Source: Planctobacterium sp047947135 (GTDB taxonomy: Bacteria; Pseudomonadota; Gammaproteobacteria; Enterobacterales; Alteromonadaceae). Taken from it: a DNA stretch of 64,000 bases. Of this stretch, positions 35,270-44,530 are shown piece by piece; within the stretch, counting starts at the first letter, position 1, and each line of letters begins with the position of its first letter. Under the pieces are notes generated by a model, which saw only the letters and a program-made list of their open reading frames with translations, was not told the DNA's origin and ran no database searches. The stretch spans positions 3,038,001 to 3,102,000 of the forward strand of contig CP170457.1 in NCBI GenBank assembly GCA_047947135.1, written 5' to 3'. Position numbers and translations under genes: made by a program.

Positions 35270-36238
35270 ATGAGTTTTCCATTATCGCAGTATTTTGACG
35301 ATGTCAGTAGAATTGCTCTCGGTTGTATGGGATTTGGTGGCGATTGGAATGCAACTCAGTATGATACAAGTCATGTGGACCAGATGCACAAAGCCCTTGA
35401 TGCCGCCCTGGATGTCGGTATTAATGTTCTGGACCATGCAGATATCTACAGTAAAGGCCGGGCAGAGCAGGTTTTTGGTGATGTAGTAAAACAAAGACCG
35501 GAACTGAAAGAGCAGTTGGTAATTCAAAGTAAATGTGGCATTCGATTGCCAGAGGATGAAATGCCGGGGCGCTACGATTTTTCTAAAGCCTGGGTCTTGC
35601 AGTCAGTGGACGGCATCTTACAGCGTTTGAATATCGAACAGTTGGATGTGTTGCTGCTCCATCGCCCCGATCCTCTTATGGAGTTAGACGAGCTGGCGGA
35701 TGCCATGTTTCAGCTAAATACCAGTGGCAAAGTGGCGCACTTTGGGGTGTCAAATATGCACGTACATCAAATACAGTATCTGCAATCTGCTTTGCATACA
35801 CCTCTGGTAGCTAACCAGATGCAAATGAGCCTGGCTAATCTGGATTGGTTGAATGAAAGTGTTTCTGCTGGCATGCGGGAAGGAAACGATCTGCATTTTT
35901 CCCCCGGTGTCATCGAGTATTGCCGTAGCAACAAAATGCAAATTCAGGCATGGGGTTGTTTGGCTCAAGGGTTATTTAGCGGTCGTGATATCAGTGACCG
36001 GCCTCAACATATAAAAGATACTGCTGAGTTGGTCGCCAGACTAGCGGGTGAGCATCAGGTGAGTAAAGAGGCAATAGTGTTAGCCTGGTTGATGCGTCAT
36101 CCAGCGAATATTCAGCCAGTGATCGGAACGACAAACCCGGATAGGATCAGAGCCTGTCAGGAGGCAGAGAAAGTCCAGCTTAGTCGTGAACACTGGTATC
36201 AATTATATGTCTCCGCGAGAGGGGAAGCGCTGCCCTAA
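35270..36238 (+). CDS. Aldo/keto reductase, YdhF-like
   Basis: A 322-residue NADPH-dependent oxidoreductase with the aldo/keto reductase TIM-barrel. Catalytic Asp and Tyr are in VLDHADIYSKGRAEQVFG (about 50-65), Lys in LVIQSKCGIRLP (about 86) and His in LLLHRPDPLMELDELADA (about 127). The DPLMELDELADA and HFGVSN segments are close to E. coli YdhF. The ATG with AAGGAG 8 nt upstream is preferred over the GTG one codon earlier. Physiological substrate unknown. Convergent with the puuD end of the purine operon. Confidence 0.88.
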   Translation: MSFPLSQYFDDVSRIALGCMGFGGDWNATQYDTSHVDQMHKALDAALDVGINVLDHADIYSKGRAEQVFGDVVKQRPELKEQLVIQSKCGIRLPEDEMPGRYDFSKAWVLQSVDGILQRLNIEQLDVLLLHRPDPLMELDELADAMFQLNTSGKVAHFGVSNMHVHQIQYLQSALHTPLVANQMQMSLANLDWLNESVSAGMREGNDLHFSPGVIEYCRSNKMQIQAWGCLAQGLFSGRDISDRPQHIKDTAELVARLAGEHQVSKEAIVLAWLMRHPANIQPVIGTTNPDRIRACQEAEKVQLSREHWYQLYVSARGEALP

Positions 36239-36262
36239 ACCGGATTGTTTAAGCACCTTGTT

Positions 36263-36301
36263 GACTGTTGGCAAAAATATCTTTATTCAATGCCAACAGT
36301 C
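36263..36301. repeat. 11-bp inverted repeat between convergent genes
   Basis: GACTGTTGGCA (36263-36273) and TGCCAACAGTC (36291-36301), a perfect stem with a 17-nt AT-rich loop, between the aldo/keto reductase and puuD stop codons. It may end or stabilise both transcripts, although no U-tract is present. Confidence 0.55.
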
Positions 36302-36354
36302 TGGCAGTGCGCGTTATCGGCTTCTGGTGTATTGCTTTCCCGAGGATAGGGTGG

Positions 36355-37554
36355 TTATTCGCTACGGGATTCAAACCAGTCCGCAATCACCAGTCTTTCT
36401 TCAGCCTGCATATTGGTTTTGTTCATCATCGGCATATCTTGCGTGACCACCGTCCTGCGATAGATTTGGGGTGCCCAGCGGTCGATTTCTTGCCAGGTGT
36501 CCAGAGTGATGCCGAGTGGCGCAATTACAAAAATTTCGTCTGAGGGAGTTTTACTGTGGCAACCTGTGCAATGTTGCTGAATAACCTCAACTACATCAGG
36601 CATGGGTTTCGAAACTGTTTTTGTTGAAGAGGTGATAGGAGTCTCTTGGGTGGTTGTTGGCTTAGAAACCCAAAAGGCAATCGCTGCCATCAATATTGCC
36701 CCAAAAATCAAAATGCTGGGTCGGGAAATGCCTAAATGCTTCAAATTAAAATAATGTCTAATCCAGGCCGAGACCAGGGCTATACAGACTAAAACCAGCC
36801 AATTGTCGGGATGCTGATAAGTCATCGGATAATGATTGCTGATCATGATAAAGATAATTGGCAGAGTCAGATAATTGTTGTGCACTGAGCGCAACTTGGC
36901 GCCTGCCCCCCAGCTCGGGTCTATGGTTGCATTAAGCTTTACCGCTTCTACCATTTTCCGTTGTGACGGAATAATATTAAACAGAACATTGCCTGCCATG
37001 ATGGTGCCAATCAACGCACCAATATGCATATAGGCACCGCGTCCGGAAAACAACTGCGCCGCGCCCCAACTGTAAGCCGTCAGGAGCAATACTAAAAAGA
37101 CACCGAATACCCCTGCGTTTTTACTTAATGGGCTACGGCAGGCGATTTCATAAACCACTAAGCCAGACACAATAAAACCTAATCCAGCCAAAATGGCTTC
37201 GTTTGCAGAAAAATCGTAAACACGCGTATCTATCAGATACGCCTCAGCGCCAGCGTAATATACCCAGATCATCAATAACATACCGGTTATCCAGGTGGTG
37301 TAGGCTTCCCATTTAAACCAGTGGAGTTTTTCCGGTACGGTATCCGGGCCATACTGATATTTTGCGACTTCGTAAAAACCGCCGCCATGAACAGCCCACA
37401 AATCGCCTTTTATACCCTTGTCCTGTTTCCACTTTGGCGGAGTACGCAGGCTGTTGTCCAGCCAGATAAAGTAGAAAGACGCGCCAATCCAGGCAATACC
37501 AGCAATAACGTGAAACCATCTTAAAAATAGCGCAATCCAATCATGCCAATACAT
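36355..37554 (-). CDS. puuD: Urate hydroxylase PuuD (membrane, cytochrome c fused)
   Basis: A 399-residue inner-membrane enzyme oxidising urate to 5-hydroxyisourate. About eight helices come first, beginning MYWHDWIALFLRWFHVIAG with the conserved WIGASFYFIWLDNSL. Residues 320-399 form a cytochrome c domain with heme motif CTGCH near 330 and a downstream Met (MPMMNKTNM) as likely axial ligand. The ATG at 37554, preceded by GGGGGG, is chosen; the reading frame extends upstream into non-conserved sequence. It is the last gene of the xdhABC-uraD-uraH-guaD-puuD unit, and takes the place of the cofactor-free uricase. Confidence 0.94.
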   Translation of the reverse strand: MYWHDWIALFLRWFHVIAGIAWIGASFYFIWLDNSLRTPPKWKQDKGIKGDLWAVHGGGFYEVAKYQYGPDTVPEKLHWFKWEAYTTWITGMLLMIWVYYAGAEAYLIDTRVYDFSANEAILAGLGFIVSGLVVYEIACRSPLSKNAGVFGVFLVLLLTAYSWGAAQLFSGRGAYMHIGALIGTIMAGNVLFNIIPSQRKMVEAVKLNATIDPSWGAGAKLRSVHNNYLTLPIIFIMISNHYPMTYQHPDNWLVLVCIALVSAWIRHYFNLKHLGISRPSILIFGAILMAAIAFWVSKPTTTQETPITSSTKTVSKPMPDVVEVIQQHCTGCHSKTPSDEIFVIAPLGITLDTWQEIDRWAPQIYRRTVVTQDMPMMNKTNMQAEERLVIADWFESRSE

Positions 37555-37594
37555 GCGTCCCCCCAGTTCATATCTATTCTTATTATTTTTTGTT

Positions 37595-38890
37595 TTATCT
37601 TTTTTCTTGTTCAAAAACCGGGTTGCCTGCGATCCAGGTGGCAACGGTTGTGCGCTCGTCGGCAAGCATGCTGAGTGCAAAAATGACATCCTCAGGCGCA
37701 TTCGTGTCTGTTATACGCAGTTGACTTAAGTCACTAAAGTGCGGGTCAAGGACCACAAAATCTGCTGCACTCTGCGGGCTTAAATTACCAATTTCTTTGT
37801 CAGCACCCAGCGCAATAGCGCTTCCCATCGTCATCATATACAGGCCACTCATAGCATCCAGTGTTTCTCCTTGTAATTGACAGACCTTGTAGGCTTCGCC
37901 CAGGGTGCGCAACATATTAAAGCTGTCGCCACCTGCGACATCTGTAGCGAGAGTTGATACAACACCATATTGTTTTGCTTTGTGTAGTGGATAAAGGCCA
38001 CTGCCCAGGAATGTATTCGACCTCGGGCAAAACGAAACTTTGGCTTTTCTATCCGCCAGTGTTTGCCAGGAATCGTCATCCAGATAAATGCAATGTCCAA
38101 AAAACGCTCTATCGTGTACAAGACCATATTGGTCATAGACATCCAGATAATTTTTGGCTTCTGGAAACAACGACTTTACCCATTCCACCTCGTCAGTGTT
38201 TTCGCTCAAATGTGTTTGTAGATAGGTGTCAGGATATTCTTTCTGTAGCTTACCGATAGCAGCCAATTGCTCTGGGGTACTGGTCGGGGCAAAACGCGGT
38301 GTTATCACATAGCGGTTCCGGCCCTGATGATGCCATTTTTCAATGAGTTCAGCTGACTCGCTATAAGCGGTCTGAGCGGTATCCTGCAGCCACTCGGGAC
38401 TATGGCGGTCCATACAGACCTTCCCAGTCCAAATAGCCATATCGTGCTCTGAGGCGGCATTAAACAGAGCATTCACGCTGGTTGGGTGCACTGTGGCATA
38501 TGCCATGGCCGATGTTGTACCATTTTGCCAAAGCTGTTTTAGAAAAAATCGAGAAATCCTGTCAGCATATTCCGCATTTTCAAACTGACGCTCAGTTGGA
38601 AAGGTATACTTGTTTAACCAATCCAATAGTTGTTCACCGTAGCTGGCGATCATTTCTGTTTGTGGCATGTGAATATGCGAATCGATAAATCCAGGCAGAA
38701 TATAGTGTTCGCTATAGTCCACCTGCAGGGCATTTGGGAATTGTTGCTGTAACTCAGGTGCCGTGCCTATCGCGGCAATCTTACCTGACTCAACGAGCAG
38801 CGCTCCATCGGCTATAAATGTGTAATCATTTTCCGGAGTAGCCGTGGCTCGCGCGAAATGGAGGATTTTGCCTTTTATAAGTTTTTGCAT
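37595..38890 (-). CDS. guaD: Guanine deaminase
   Basis: A 431-residue zinc amidohydrolase converting guanine to xanthine. Metal ligands are visible: HIHMPQ (about 68-70), LQTHLSEN (about 236), HCIYL (about 273) and TDVAGG (about 325). The guanine deaminase stretches ASYGEQLLDWLNKYTFPTE and VCMDRHSPEWLQD are well conserved. It lies in the xanthine dehydrogenase operon and supplies its substrate. Confidence 0.95.
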   Translation of the reverse strand: MQKLIKGKILHFARATATPENDYTFIADGALLVESGKIAAIGTAPELQQQFPNALQVDYSEHYILPGFIDSHIHMPQTEMIASYGEQLLDWLNKYTFPTERQFENAEYADRISRFFLKQLWQNGTTSAMAYATVHPTSVNALFNAASEHDMAIWTGKVCMDRHSPEWLQDTAQTAYSESAELIEKWHHQGRNRYVITPRFAPTSTPEQLAAIGKLQKEYPDTYLQTHLSENTDEVEWVKSLFPEAKNYLDVYDQYGLVHDRAFFGHCIYLDDDSWQTLADRKAKVSFCPRSNTFLGSGLYPLHKAKQYGVVSTLATDVAGGDSFNMLRTLGEAYKVCQLQGETLDAMSGLYMMTMGSAIALGADKEIGNLSPQSAADFVVLDPHFSDLSQLRITDTNAPEDVIFALSMLADERTTVATWIAGNPVFEQEKR

Positions 38891-38902
38891 ACGCGTTCCT
38901 GA

Positions 38903-39226
38903 CTAACTGCCTCTATAACTGCTGAATCCAAAAGGAGAAAGCAGCAATGGTACGTGGTAATGCCCGCCATCTGCTTCCAGCTCAAAATGGATATCAACAA
39001 AAGGATAAAAACTGGCGCCGTGTGTTTGCATCAAATAGGGAGCGGTCGTAAATCGCAATTGGTATACACCGGATTGTTGAAACGGGTACTGCCAATCAGT
39101 AATGCGGCCATCTGCATTTGTTTCGGCACTGACCTGTTCACCGTCAGGCGCTGTCAGGGTGACGGACAGACCCGCAACAGGTTTCCCCAGGGTTGTGTCC
39201 AGGACGTGACTTGAAAGTGAAATCAT
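38903..39226 (-). CDS. uraH: 5-hydroxyisourate hydrolase (transthyretin-like)
   Basis: A 107-residue enzyme hydrolysing 5-hydroxyisourate to OHCU. It has the diagnostic N-terminal LSSHVLDTTLGKPVAGL (His near 7), the central TNADGRI with Arg, the HYHVPLLLSPFGFSSYRGS end with the catalytic His and C-terminal YRGS. No periplasmic signal. It overlaps uraD by 4 nt, so the two consecutive steps are translationally coupled. Confidence 0.97.
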   Translation of the reverse strand: MISLSSHVLDTTLGKPVAGLSVTLTAPDGEQVSAETNADGRITDWQYPFQQSGVYQLRFTTAPYLMQTHGASFYPFVDIHFELEADGGHYHVPLLLSPFGFSSYRGS

Positions 39227-39741
39227 AATGACTCCATAGAAAACAATTTTCTGATTCTCAGTTGGGTAATGTTTAATTGCTCCGCGGCCGCATTGGCAAT
39301 TTCCGTTGCGCTATCATTGTTTAATCGACTTTCTAATGCCGTTAGCATTTCGTTTGCCGACTTGCCGCTGGCGAAAATAATAAAAATAAAGCCATGCTTG
39401 TCTTTGTATTCATGGTTCAACTGGTGCAGCTTTTGCAGCGTAGCGTCATCGGCTTCGGTGGTAGCGGCCTGTTCCGATGCCGCAGTGCTTGCAGTATTGG
39501 CAAACTTTTTTTGTAATGATGTCAGGTCACCAATCATGGGATGAGCGCTAAACGCCTCAAGGTAATCATCGCTGTTCAGGTTTTGCCAGATAGCGGCTGC
39601 CTCGGTTTGCATATCCTCCAGAGATGTAAAAGGACGAGCCTCTGCTAATCGATTCACCCAGTTTTGTGCCGCGCAACATTGGCCCAGCAATTCAGTTAAT
39701 TCAGCAGTGGCCATGTCATTGACCTGTTTAATGGTCAACAT
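39223..39741 (-). CDS. uraD: OHCU decarboxylase
   Basis: A 172-residue enzyme that decarboxylates 2-oxo-4-hydroxy-4-carboxy-5-ureidoimidazoline to S-allantoin, the last step of urate conversion. The catalytic His is in EAFSAHPMIGDLTSL (about 66), with further family residues in EYKDKHGFIFII near 115 and the Arg-rich C-terminal helix. Length fits the family (about 165-175). It overlaps xdhC by 7 nt and uraH by 4 nt. Confidence 0.95.
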   Translation of the reverse strand: MLTIKQVNDMATAELTELLGQCCAAQNWVNRLAEARPFTSLEDMQTEAAAIWQNLNSDDYLEAFSAHPMIGDLTSLQKKFANTASTAASEQAATTEADDATLQKLHQLNHEYKDKHGFIFIIFASGKSANEMLTALESRLNNDSATEIANAAAEQLNITQLRIRKLFSMESL

Positions 39742-40550
39742 AACTGACTCTCTGCGGGAGTGGCACTTTCGTGAACAATAGCCTGATGTCGATACGCGAT
39801 AATTTGAGCTGAGATGGAGACAGCCACTTCAATCGGTGATTTTCCTGGTACATCCAGATTACCTACCGGACAAATTAGCTTCTTGATATTGTCTTCACTC
39901 ACTTCACGTTGTCGTAAACGGTAGGTAAAGCGTTTTGCTTTGGTTTGACTGCCAATCATTCCAACAAAATGTATATCAGGACGGGCGACAGCGGCATGTA
40001 CAATGTCGAAGTCCAGTTGGTGGTTATGAGTCATCACTAAAACAAGGGTATTTTCTGGCAGGTATTTAATTTCATCGGCACTGCTATCGGTTAAATATCC
40101 CGATACATTATTGGCTGGCGCTTGCATCGGCATTTCCTCGCGCTCATCGAACCAATGGATGTGCACTGGTAATTGTACCAGAATGGGTATCAGCGCCTGA
40201 GCGACATGACCCGCACCAAAAAGAGCGATATGCTGCCGTTGTTTTATTTGCACTTCGAATAAAACAGTGACGGCGCCACCACAACATTGTCCTAGTTTTG
40301 CCGACAGAGGATAGTTTTCCTGAAATATCCCAGATTCTTTTTTATTTAGCAGTTCGCGAGCGTTACGCATAACCTGAAATTCCAGGTTGCCACCGCCTAT
40401 GGTGTCGTATACATCGTCGTCTGTGACCAGCATTTTAGTACCGGCATTGCGCGGTGCTGATCCGCTCTGTTCTAATACGGTAATCAGGACATATGACTGT
40501 GCCTGTTTCTGACATAAACTCAGTGCATCTATCCAGTTGTGTTTGTTCAT
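39735..40550 (-). CDS. xdhC: Xanthine dehydrogenase accessory protein XdhC
   Basis: A 271-residue chaperone that binds molybdenum cofactor and inserts it, sulfurated, into XdhB. The XdhC motif LGQCCGGAVTVLFE is near 87-100 with the conserved Cys pair. A Rossmann-like C-terminal half has LFGAGHVAQALIP and the VGMIGSQTKAKRF segment. Overlaps with xdhB (4 nt) and uraD (7 nt) show tight coupling. Confidence 0.95.
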   Translation of the reverse strand: MNKHNWIDALSLCQKQAQSYVLITVLEQSGSAPRNAGTKMLVTDDDVYDTIGGGNLEFQVMRNARELLNKKESGIFQENYPLSAKLGQCCGGAVTVLFEVQIKQRQHIALFGAGHVAQALIPILVQLPVHIHWFDEREEMPMQAPANNVSGYLTDSSADEIKYLPENTLVLVMTHNHQLDFDIVHAAVARPDIHFVGMIGSQTKAKRFTYRLRQREVSEDNIKKLICPVGNLDVPGKSPIEVAVSISAQIIAYRHQAIVHESATPAESQLC

Positions 40551-42883
40551 TGCGTCACTCCTTTGAGCTGTTGAATGGACCAGAGTACTTTCTCCGGTGT
40601 GGCCGGAGGATGTAAGACCGGATCAACTTTATAATCCTGAAGGCTGGCGATTGCGTCTTTCAGGGCGCACCATACGCTGATAGCGAGCATCAAAGGAGGT
40701 TCTCCAACCGCTTTTGAGGCATAGATGGCATCTTCGCTGTTAGCCCGATCGAAAAGCGCGACGTTGAACTCTTCAGGCAAATCGCCAATAGCCGGGATTT
40801 TGTAGGTCGCGGGATTATTACTGAGCAACTTGCCGTCTTCCGACCATATCAGCTCCTCGGTTGTTAACCAGCCCATGCCCTGAATAAAACCACCTTCGAT
40901 CTGACCTTTATCAATCGCCGGATTTAAGCTGGCGCCAACATCGTGCAAGATATCTACACGATTTACTTTGTATTCGCCAGTTAGAGTATCCACTGTGACT
41001 TCAGAAACAGCGGCACCATTAGCAAAATAAAAGAATGGTCGGCCTTTGCCGGTTTCCCTGTTGTAATGAATTTTTGGTGTTCTATAAAAACCTGTTGCCG
41101 ACAGGGATACCCGGTTCATGTAAGCCTGCTGGATAAGTTCACTGAAAGCAATAGTATGACTATCGCAACGTACCTGACCATCTTCAAAATGCACGTGTTG
41201 TGAGGAACCTTGTTGTTTAATTTCTTCCAGCCAGTATTCACAAAGTCGTTGTTTAATTTCGACACAAGCGTTTTGCACGGCCTTACCATTGATGTCTGTG
41301 CCACTGGATGCCGCTGTTGGTGAGGTGTTCGGCACCTTGTCTGTGCGAGTCGAGGTCACTTCAATCTGGGTCACTGGCAGACCAAATTCCTGGGCCGCAA
41401 TTTGTTGAATTTTGGTGTGTAGCCCTTGCCCCATTTCAGTGCCGCCATGGTTGACCTGTATGGTGCCGTCCGTGTAGACATGTACCAGTGCACCGGCCTG
41501 ATTGAGATGTTTTGCGGTAAATGAAATACCAAATTTGACTGGTGTCAGGGCCAGTCCTTTTTTTAGAATTGTATTGCTCTGATTAAACCGAGTGATTTCT
41601 TCCCGGCGCTGCCAATAGTCGGAACTTGCTTCAAGTTGTGCTATTAACTCCGGCAGAATATTCTCCGGGATGGTCATGCCATAGTGGGTAACATTGCGAC
41701 TGGATTCGCCGTAAAGATTGCGTTTACGCACCGTAAGGGGATCAATTCGTAATCTGCGGGCGATCGCATCCATCATGGCTTCGCCGACAACCATGCCTTG
41801 AGGCCCACCAAAGCCTCGAAACGCTGTATGAGAAACTGTGTCTGTTCGGCAGCGGTACCCGGTCACTAATGCTTCCCCCAGACTATAGGCGTTGTCGCAA
41901 TGGAACATGGCTCGATCAACAATGGCTTCAGATAAATCGGCAGAGTGGCCACAAAGTCCGTTGATATCGATAATACTGCTGGCAATCACGCCCTGTGCAT
42001 CGGTACCCACATTGAACTGATTGTAAAAGGGGTGGCGTTTTCCGGTCGTAATCATGTCCTGCATGCGAGGCACTCTTAGCTTGACTGGCTTGTTATTTCG
42101 CTTAGCCAGAATAGCTGCAAGGCAGGCCCATTGCGCCGCCTGCGTTTCTTTCCCGCCAAAACCACCGCCCATACGACGCATATCAACGGTAACTTTATGC
42201 AGGCCTATACCTAAGACTTCAGCCACCAGCTTCTGAACTTCGCTGGGATGTTGTGATGAGGTATAAATGCAAATACGATCTTCTTCTTCAGGAATGGCCA
42301 GTGCTACCTGACCTTCTAGATACAGATGTTCCTGGCCGCCAATGTGTACTTCACCTTTGATATTGATGGCAGCCTTGTCCATGGACTGCGGCGCGTCTCC
42401 TGAGCGCATAACATGTGTGGGTCTGACAAAGTTTTGTTCTTCGTGGGCCTGAGCTGCCGTCATTGAAGCCGCTTTCGCATCAACCTCAATGTGGGCATGC
42501 ATGGCTGCCATTCTGGCTTGTTTAGCGGAGTGCGCAAGCGTGGCAAAAACAGGTTGACCACGAAATAAAATATTCTGCTCGGCGAGAACGGGATCGCCAT
42601 CAAACACTGGGGCAATATCAGTATGACCAGGGACTTCATCAATGGTAATGACATCCACTATTCCGGGTTGTATCCGCACTGATTTGAGATCACATTTTGT
42701 GATTCTACCGACGGGTAAATCCATCGGGCCGATTGCTGCGTGCAAAAGATCTGCAGGTTCAGGAATGTCATCAACGTAGCGAGCTTCGCCACTGACATGC
42801 CGTACTGCACTTTCGTGTTGCAGGTCAATGCCAATGCTACCTTTATGTTGTTTGCTATTTACCTGTTCAGTGAGTTTACGCAT
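40547..42883 (-). CDS. xdhB: Xanthine dehydrogenase, molybdopterin-binding subunit
   Basis: A 778-residue large subunit that hydroxylates hypoxanthine/xanthine to urate at a molybdenum centre. Moco-binding motifs are visible: MRRMGGGFGGKETQAAQWA (about 235-250), AFRGFGGPQGMVVGEAMMD, GGTEMGQGLHTKI, and the catalytic Glu in SKAVGEPPLMLAISV near 730. I chose the ATG two codons inside the longer TTG-started frame; GAGGG precedes it. Its start overlaps the xdhA end by 8 nt. Confidence 0.96.
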   Translation of the reverse strand: MRKLTEQVNSKQHKGSIGIDLQHESAVRHVSGEARYVDDIPEPADLLHAAIGPMDLPVGRITKCDLKSVRIQPGIVDVITIDEVPGHTDIAPVFDGDPVLAEQNILFRGQPVFATLAHSAKQARMAAMHAHIEVDAKAASMTAAQAHEEQNFVRPTHVMRSGDAPQSMDKAAINIKGEVHIGGQEHLYLEGQVALAIPEEEDRICIYTSSQHPSEVQKLVAEVLGIGLHKVTVDMRRMGGGFGGKETQAAQWACLAAILAKRNNKPVKLRVPRMQDMITTGKRHPFYNQFNVGTDAQGVIASSIIDINGLCGHSADLSEAIVDRAMFHCDNAYSLGEALVTGYRCRTDTVSHTAFRGFGGPQGMVVGEAMMDAIARRLRIDPLTVRKRNLYGESSRNVTHYGMTIPENILPELIAQLEASSDYWQRREEITRFNQSNTILKKGLALTPVKFGISFTAKHLNQAGALVHVYTDGTIQVNHGGTEMGQGLHTKIQQIAAQEFGLPVTQIEVTSTRTDKVPNTSPTAASSGTDINGKAVQNACVEIKQRLCEYWLEEIKQQGSSQHVHFEDGQVRCDSHTIAFSELIQQAYMNRVSLSATGFYRTPKIHYNRETGKGRPFFYFANGAAVSEVTVDTLTGEYKVNRVDILHDVGASLNPAIDKGQIEGGFIQGMGWLTTEELIWSEDGKLLSNNPATYKIPAIGDLPEEFNVALFDRANSEDAIYASKAVGEPPLMLAISVWCALKDAIASLQDYKVDPVLHPPATPEKVLWSIQQLKGVTQ

Positions 42884-44315
42884 GTTCAACCCTCACTTTT
42901 ATTGGCTGCCGTTGGTTTGTTGTTTCAATTGCAAAACGACGCCAAAGATTCTGGATAATCTGGTTGCGATACTCAGCCGATCCGCGCACATCACTGATTG
43001 GCGAAAAAGATTTGGCCAGGATACTTGCCCCCAGCTCAATTGTTTTATTGTCCCAGGTCATCCCTAATAGCTGCATTTGCAATTCATGTGCACCAACCGG
43101 GGTCGCTGCAACGCCGCCGAATCCACTTCGAAACCGGCTCACTTTGTTATTTTTCAGTTCCAGATAGAATGCCGCACAAACGGCAGATATGTCGTCTTCT
43201 ATGCGTTTGGATACCTTATAAACTCGCAATAGCGCGTCTGGGGCTTTATAAGGAATATAGAGATGGCTGAGCCATTGTCCGGGGGCGAGTTTAGTTTGTC
43301 GATAGCCAGTAAAAAACTCGCCGATGGGAATGTCTTGTTGCCTGTCACCGTCGTCAATCACGCAAACCGCATCTAAGGCAAGTAACAATGGTGGACAATC
43401 GCCTATTGGAGAAGCGTTAGCGACGTTACCCCCCATTGTGCCTTGTTGACGAATCGGTAGCGAGCCCAAACGATCCAGCCACTCTTCAGCTTCTGGAAAA
43501 TGTTTGAGCAGAAGTGGTTCCAATTGTTGATAGGTGACTGCCGCTCCCACAATTAACTTATCAGCTTCTTCCTTTATCTGAATCAGCTCCGGTACATGTG
43601 AAAGAGCAACAAGATGTTCAAAATGGACATGTTTCTGAGTGACCTCTAATCCCAGATCGGTACTGCCAGCCAGCAATACGGCATCAGGGCAGGTGGCCAG
43701 GCAGTCTTTTAACTCTTTTCGACTAAGTGGAATGTGCAGACCATGGATACCTTTAGGATGACTTAACGCGGTTAATTGCTGAATGGTTTCTTTGGTTCGG
43801 GATGAGAATTTATCTGCTGTAGGCTTTTCACAAGCTGTTTTGCACGCGTCGACAATAGGGCGGTAGCCAGTACAGCGGCAAAGATTTCCGGAAAGATGTT
43901 TATTAATACTGTGACGATCAAGTGTTTGAGGCTCATTTATCTGATTCTGGTACATAGCAAACATCGACATCACAAAGCCTGGTGTGCAGAATCCACATTG
44001 AGAGCCGTGGCTATCTACCATAGCCTGTTGTACCGGGTGCAGGTCCTTATCGCGCAAATGTTCGACAGTTATTAATTGTTTTCCAGCCAGGGCAGACATA
44101 AAGGTAATACAGCTATTGATTGGACGGTATTCCAATCCATCAGCCGTTTTATTGACTTCAGCTATAACAACAGTGCAGGCACCACAATCACCAGAGCCAC
44201 ATCCCTCTTTAGTGCCTGTGAGCTTCTGACTGTCACGTAACCATTCAAGCACAGTCTGATTATTATCCCCGGATGAGATATTAATCTCTTTATCATTCAG
44301 CAAAAAGCTGATCAT
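42876..44315 (-). CDS. xdhA: Xanthine dehydrogenase, FeS/FAD subunit
   Basis: A 479-residue small subunit that passes electrons from the molybdenum centre through two [2Fe-2S] clusters to FAD and NAD. Plant-type cluster ligands are in KEGCGSGDCGACTVV (about 37-50). The second cluster ligands are in CGFCTPGFVMSM and GNLCRCTGYRPIVDA. FAD contacts are AGSTDLGLEV and GTMGGNVANASPIGDCPP. The ATG at 44315 is preferred to a TTG six codons upstream. It is the first gene of the catabolic operon, with a RutR-type palindrome 34 nt upstream of the ATG. Confidence 0.96.
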   Translation of the reverse strand: MISFLLNDKEINISSGDNNQTVLEWLRDSQKLTGTKEGCGSGDCGACTVVIAEVNKTADGLEYRPINSCITFMSALAGKQLITVEHLRDKDLHPVQQAMVDSHGSQCGFCTPGFVMSMFAMYQNQINEPQTLDRHSINKHLSGNLCRCTGYRPIVDACKTACEKPTADKFSSRTKETIQQLTALSHPKGIHGLHIPLSRKELKDCLATCPDAVLLAGSTDLGLEVTQKHVHFEHLVALSHVPELIQIKEEADKLIVGAAVTYQQLEPLLLKHFPEAEEWLDRLGSLPIRQQGTMGGNVANASPIGDCPPLLLALDAVCVIDDGDRQQDIPIGEFFTGYRQTKLAPGQWLSHLYIPYKAPDALLRVYKVSKRIEDDISAVCAAFYLELKNNKVSRFRSGFGGVAATPVGAHELQMQLLGMTWDNKTIELGASILAKSFSPISDVRGSAEYRNQIIQNLWRRFAIETTNQRQPIKVRVEHA

Positions 44316-44348
44316 GGTGATGACCCCACACAAAAAAGTTGAATAAAC

Positions 44349-44364
44349 CTGACCAAGTGGTCAA
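44349..44364. promoter_or_regulatory. RutR-type operator at xdhA
   Basis: CTGACCAAGTGGTCAA: a perfect TGACCA-AG-TGGTCA palindrome matching the E. coli RutR consensus TTGACCANNTGGTCAA at all but the first base. It lies between xdhA and the divergent RutR-like regulator gene, so the regulator probably controls both directions. Confidence 0.82.
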
Positions 44365-44530
44365 TATATGATGTACGAAATGAGAAAACAATAATAAATA
44401 TAGCTGAGAAATAGCCAGGGCTGGGAAATTCATATCTATGCCGACTACCATTCATAGGTTTGATATCCTATGATGCGAATTCAGGGTCTATAAATTGTCG
44501 AAAAATAATCGGCAAAGATAACTCACCCTA

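Noticed and set aside
36186..36543. Plus-strand frames of 86 and 91 codons across the aldo/keto reductase and puuD ends
   Set aside because: Overlap two well supported genes, and translate the intergenic inverted repeat.
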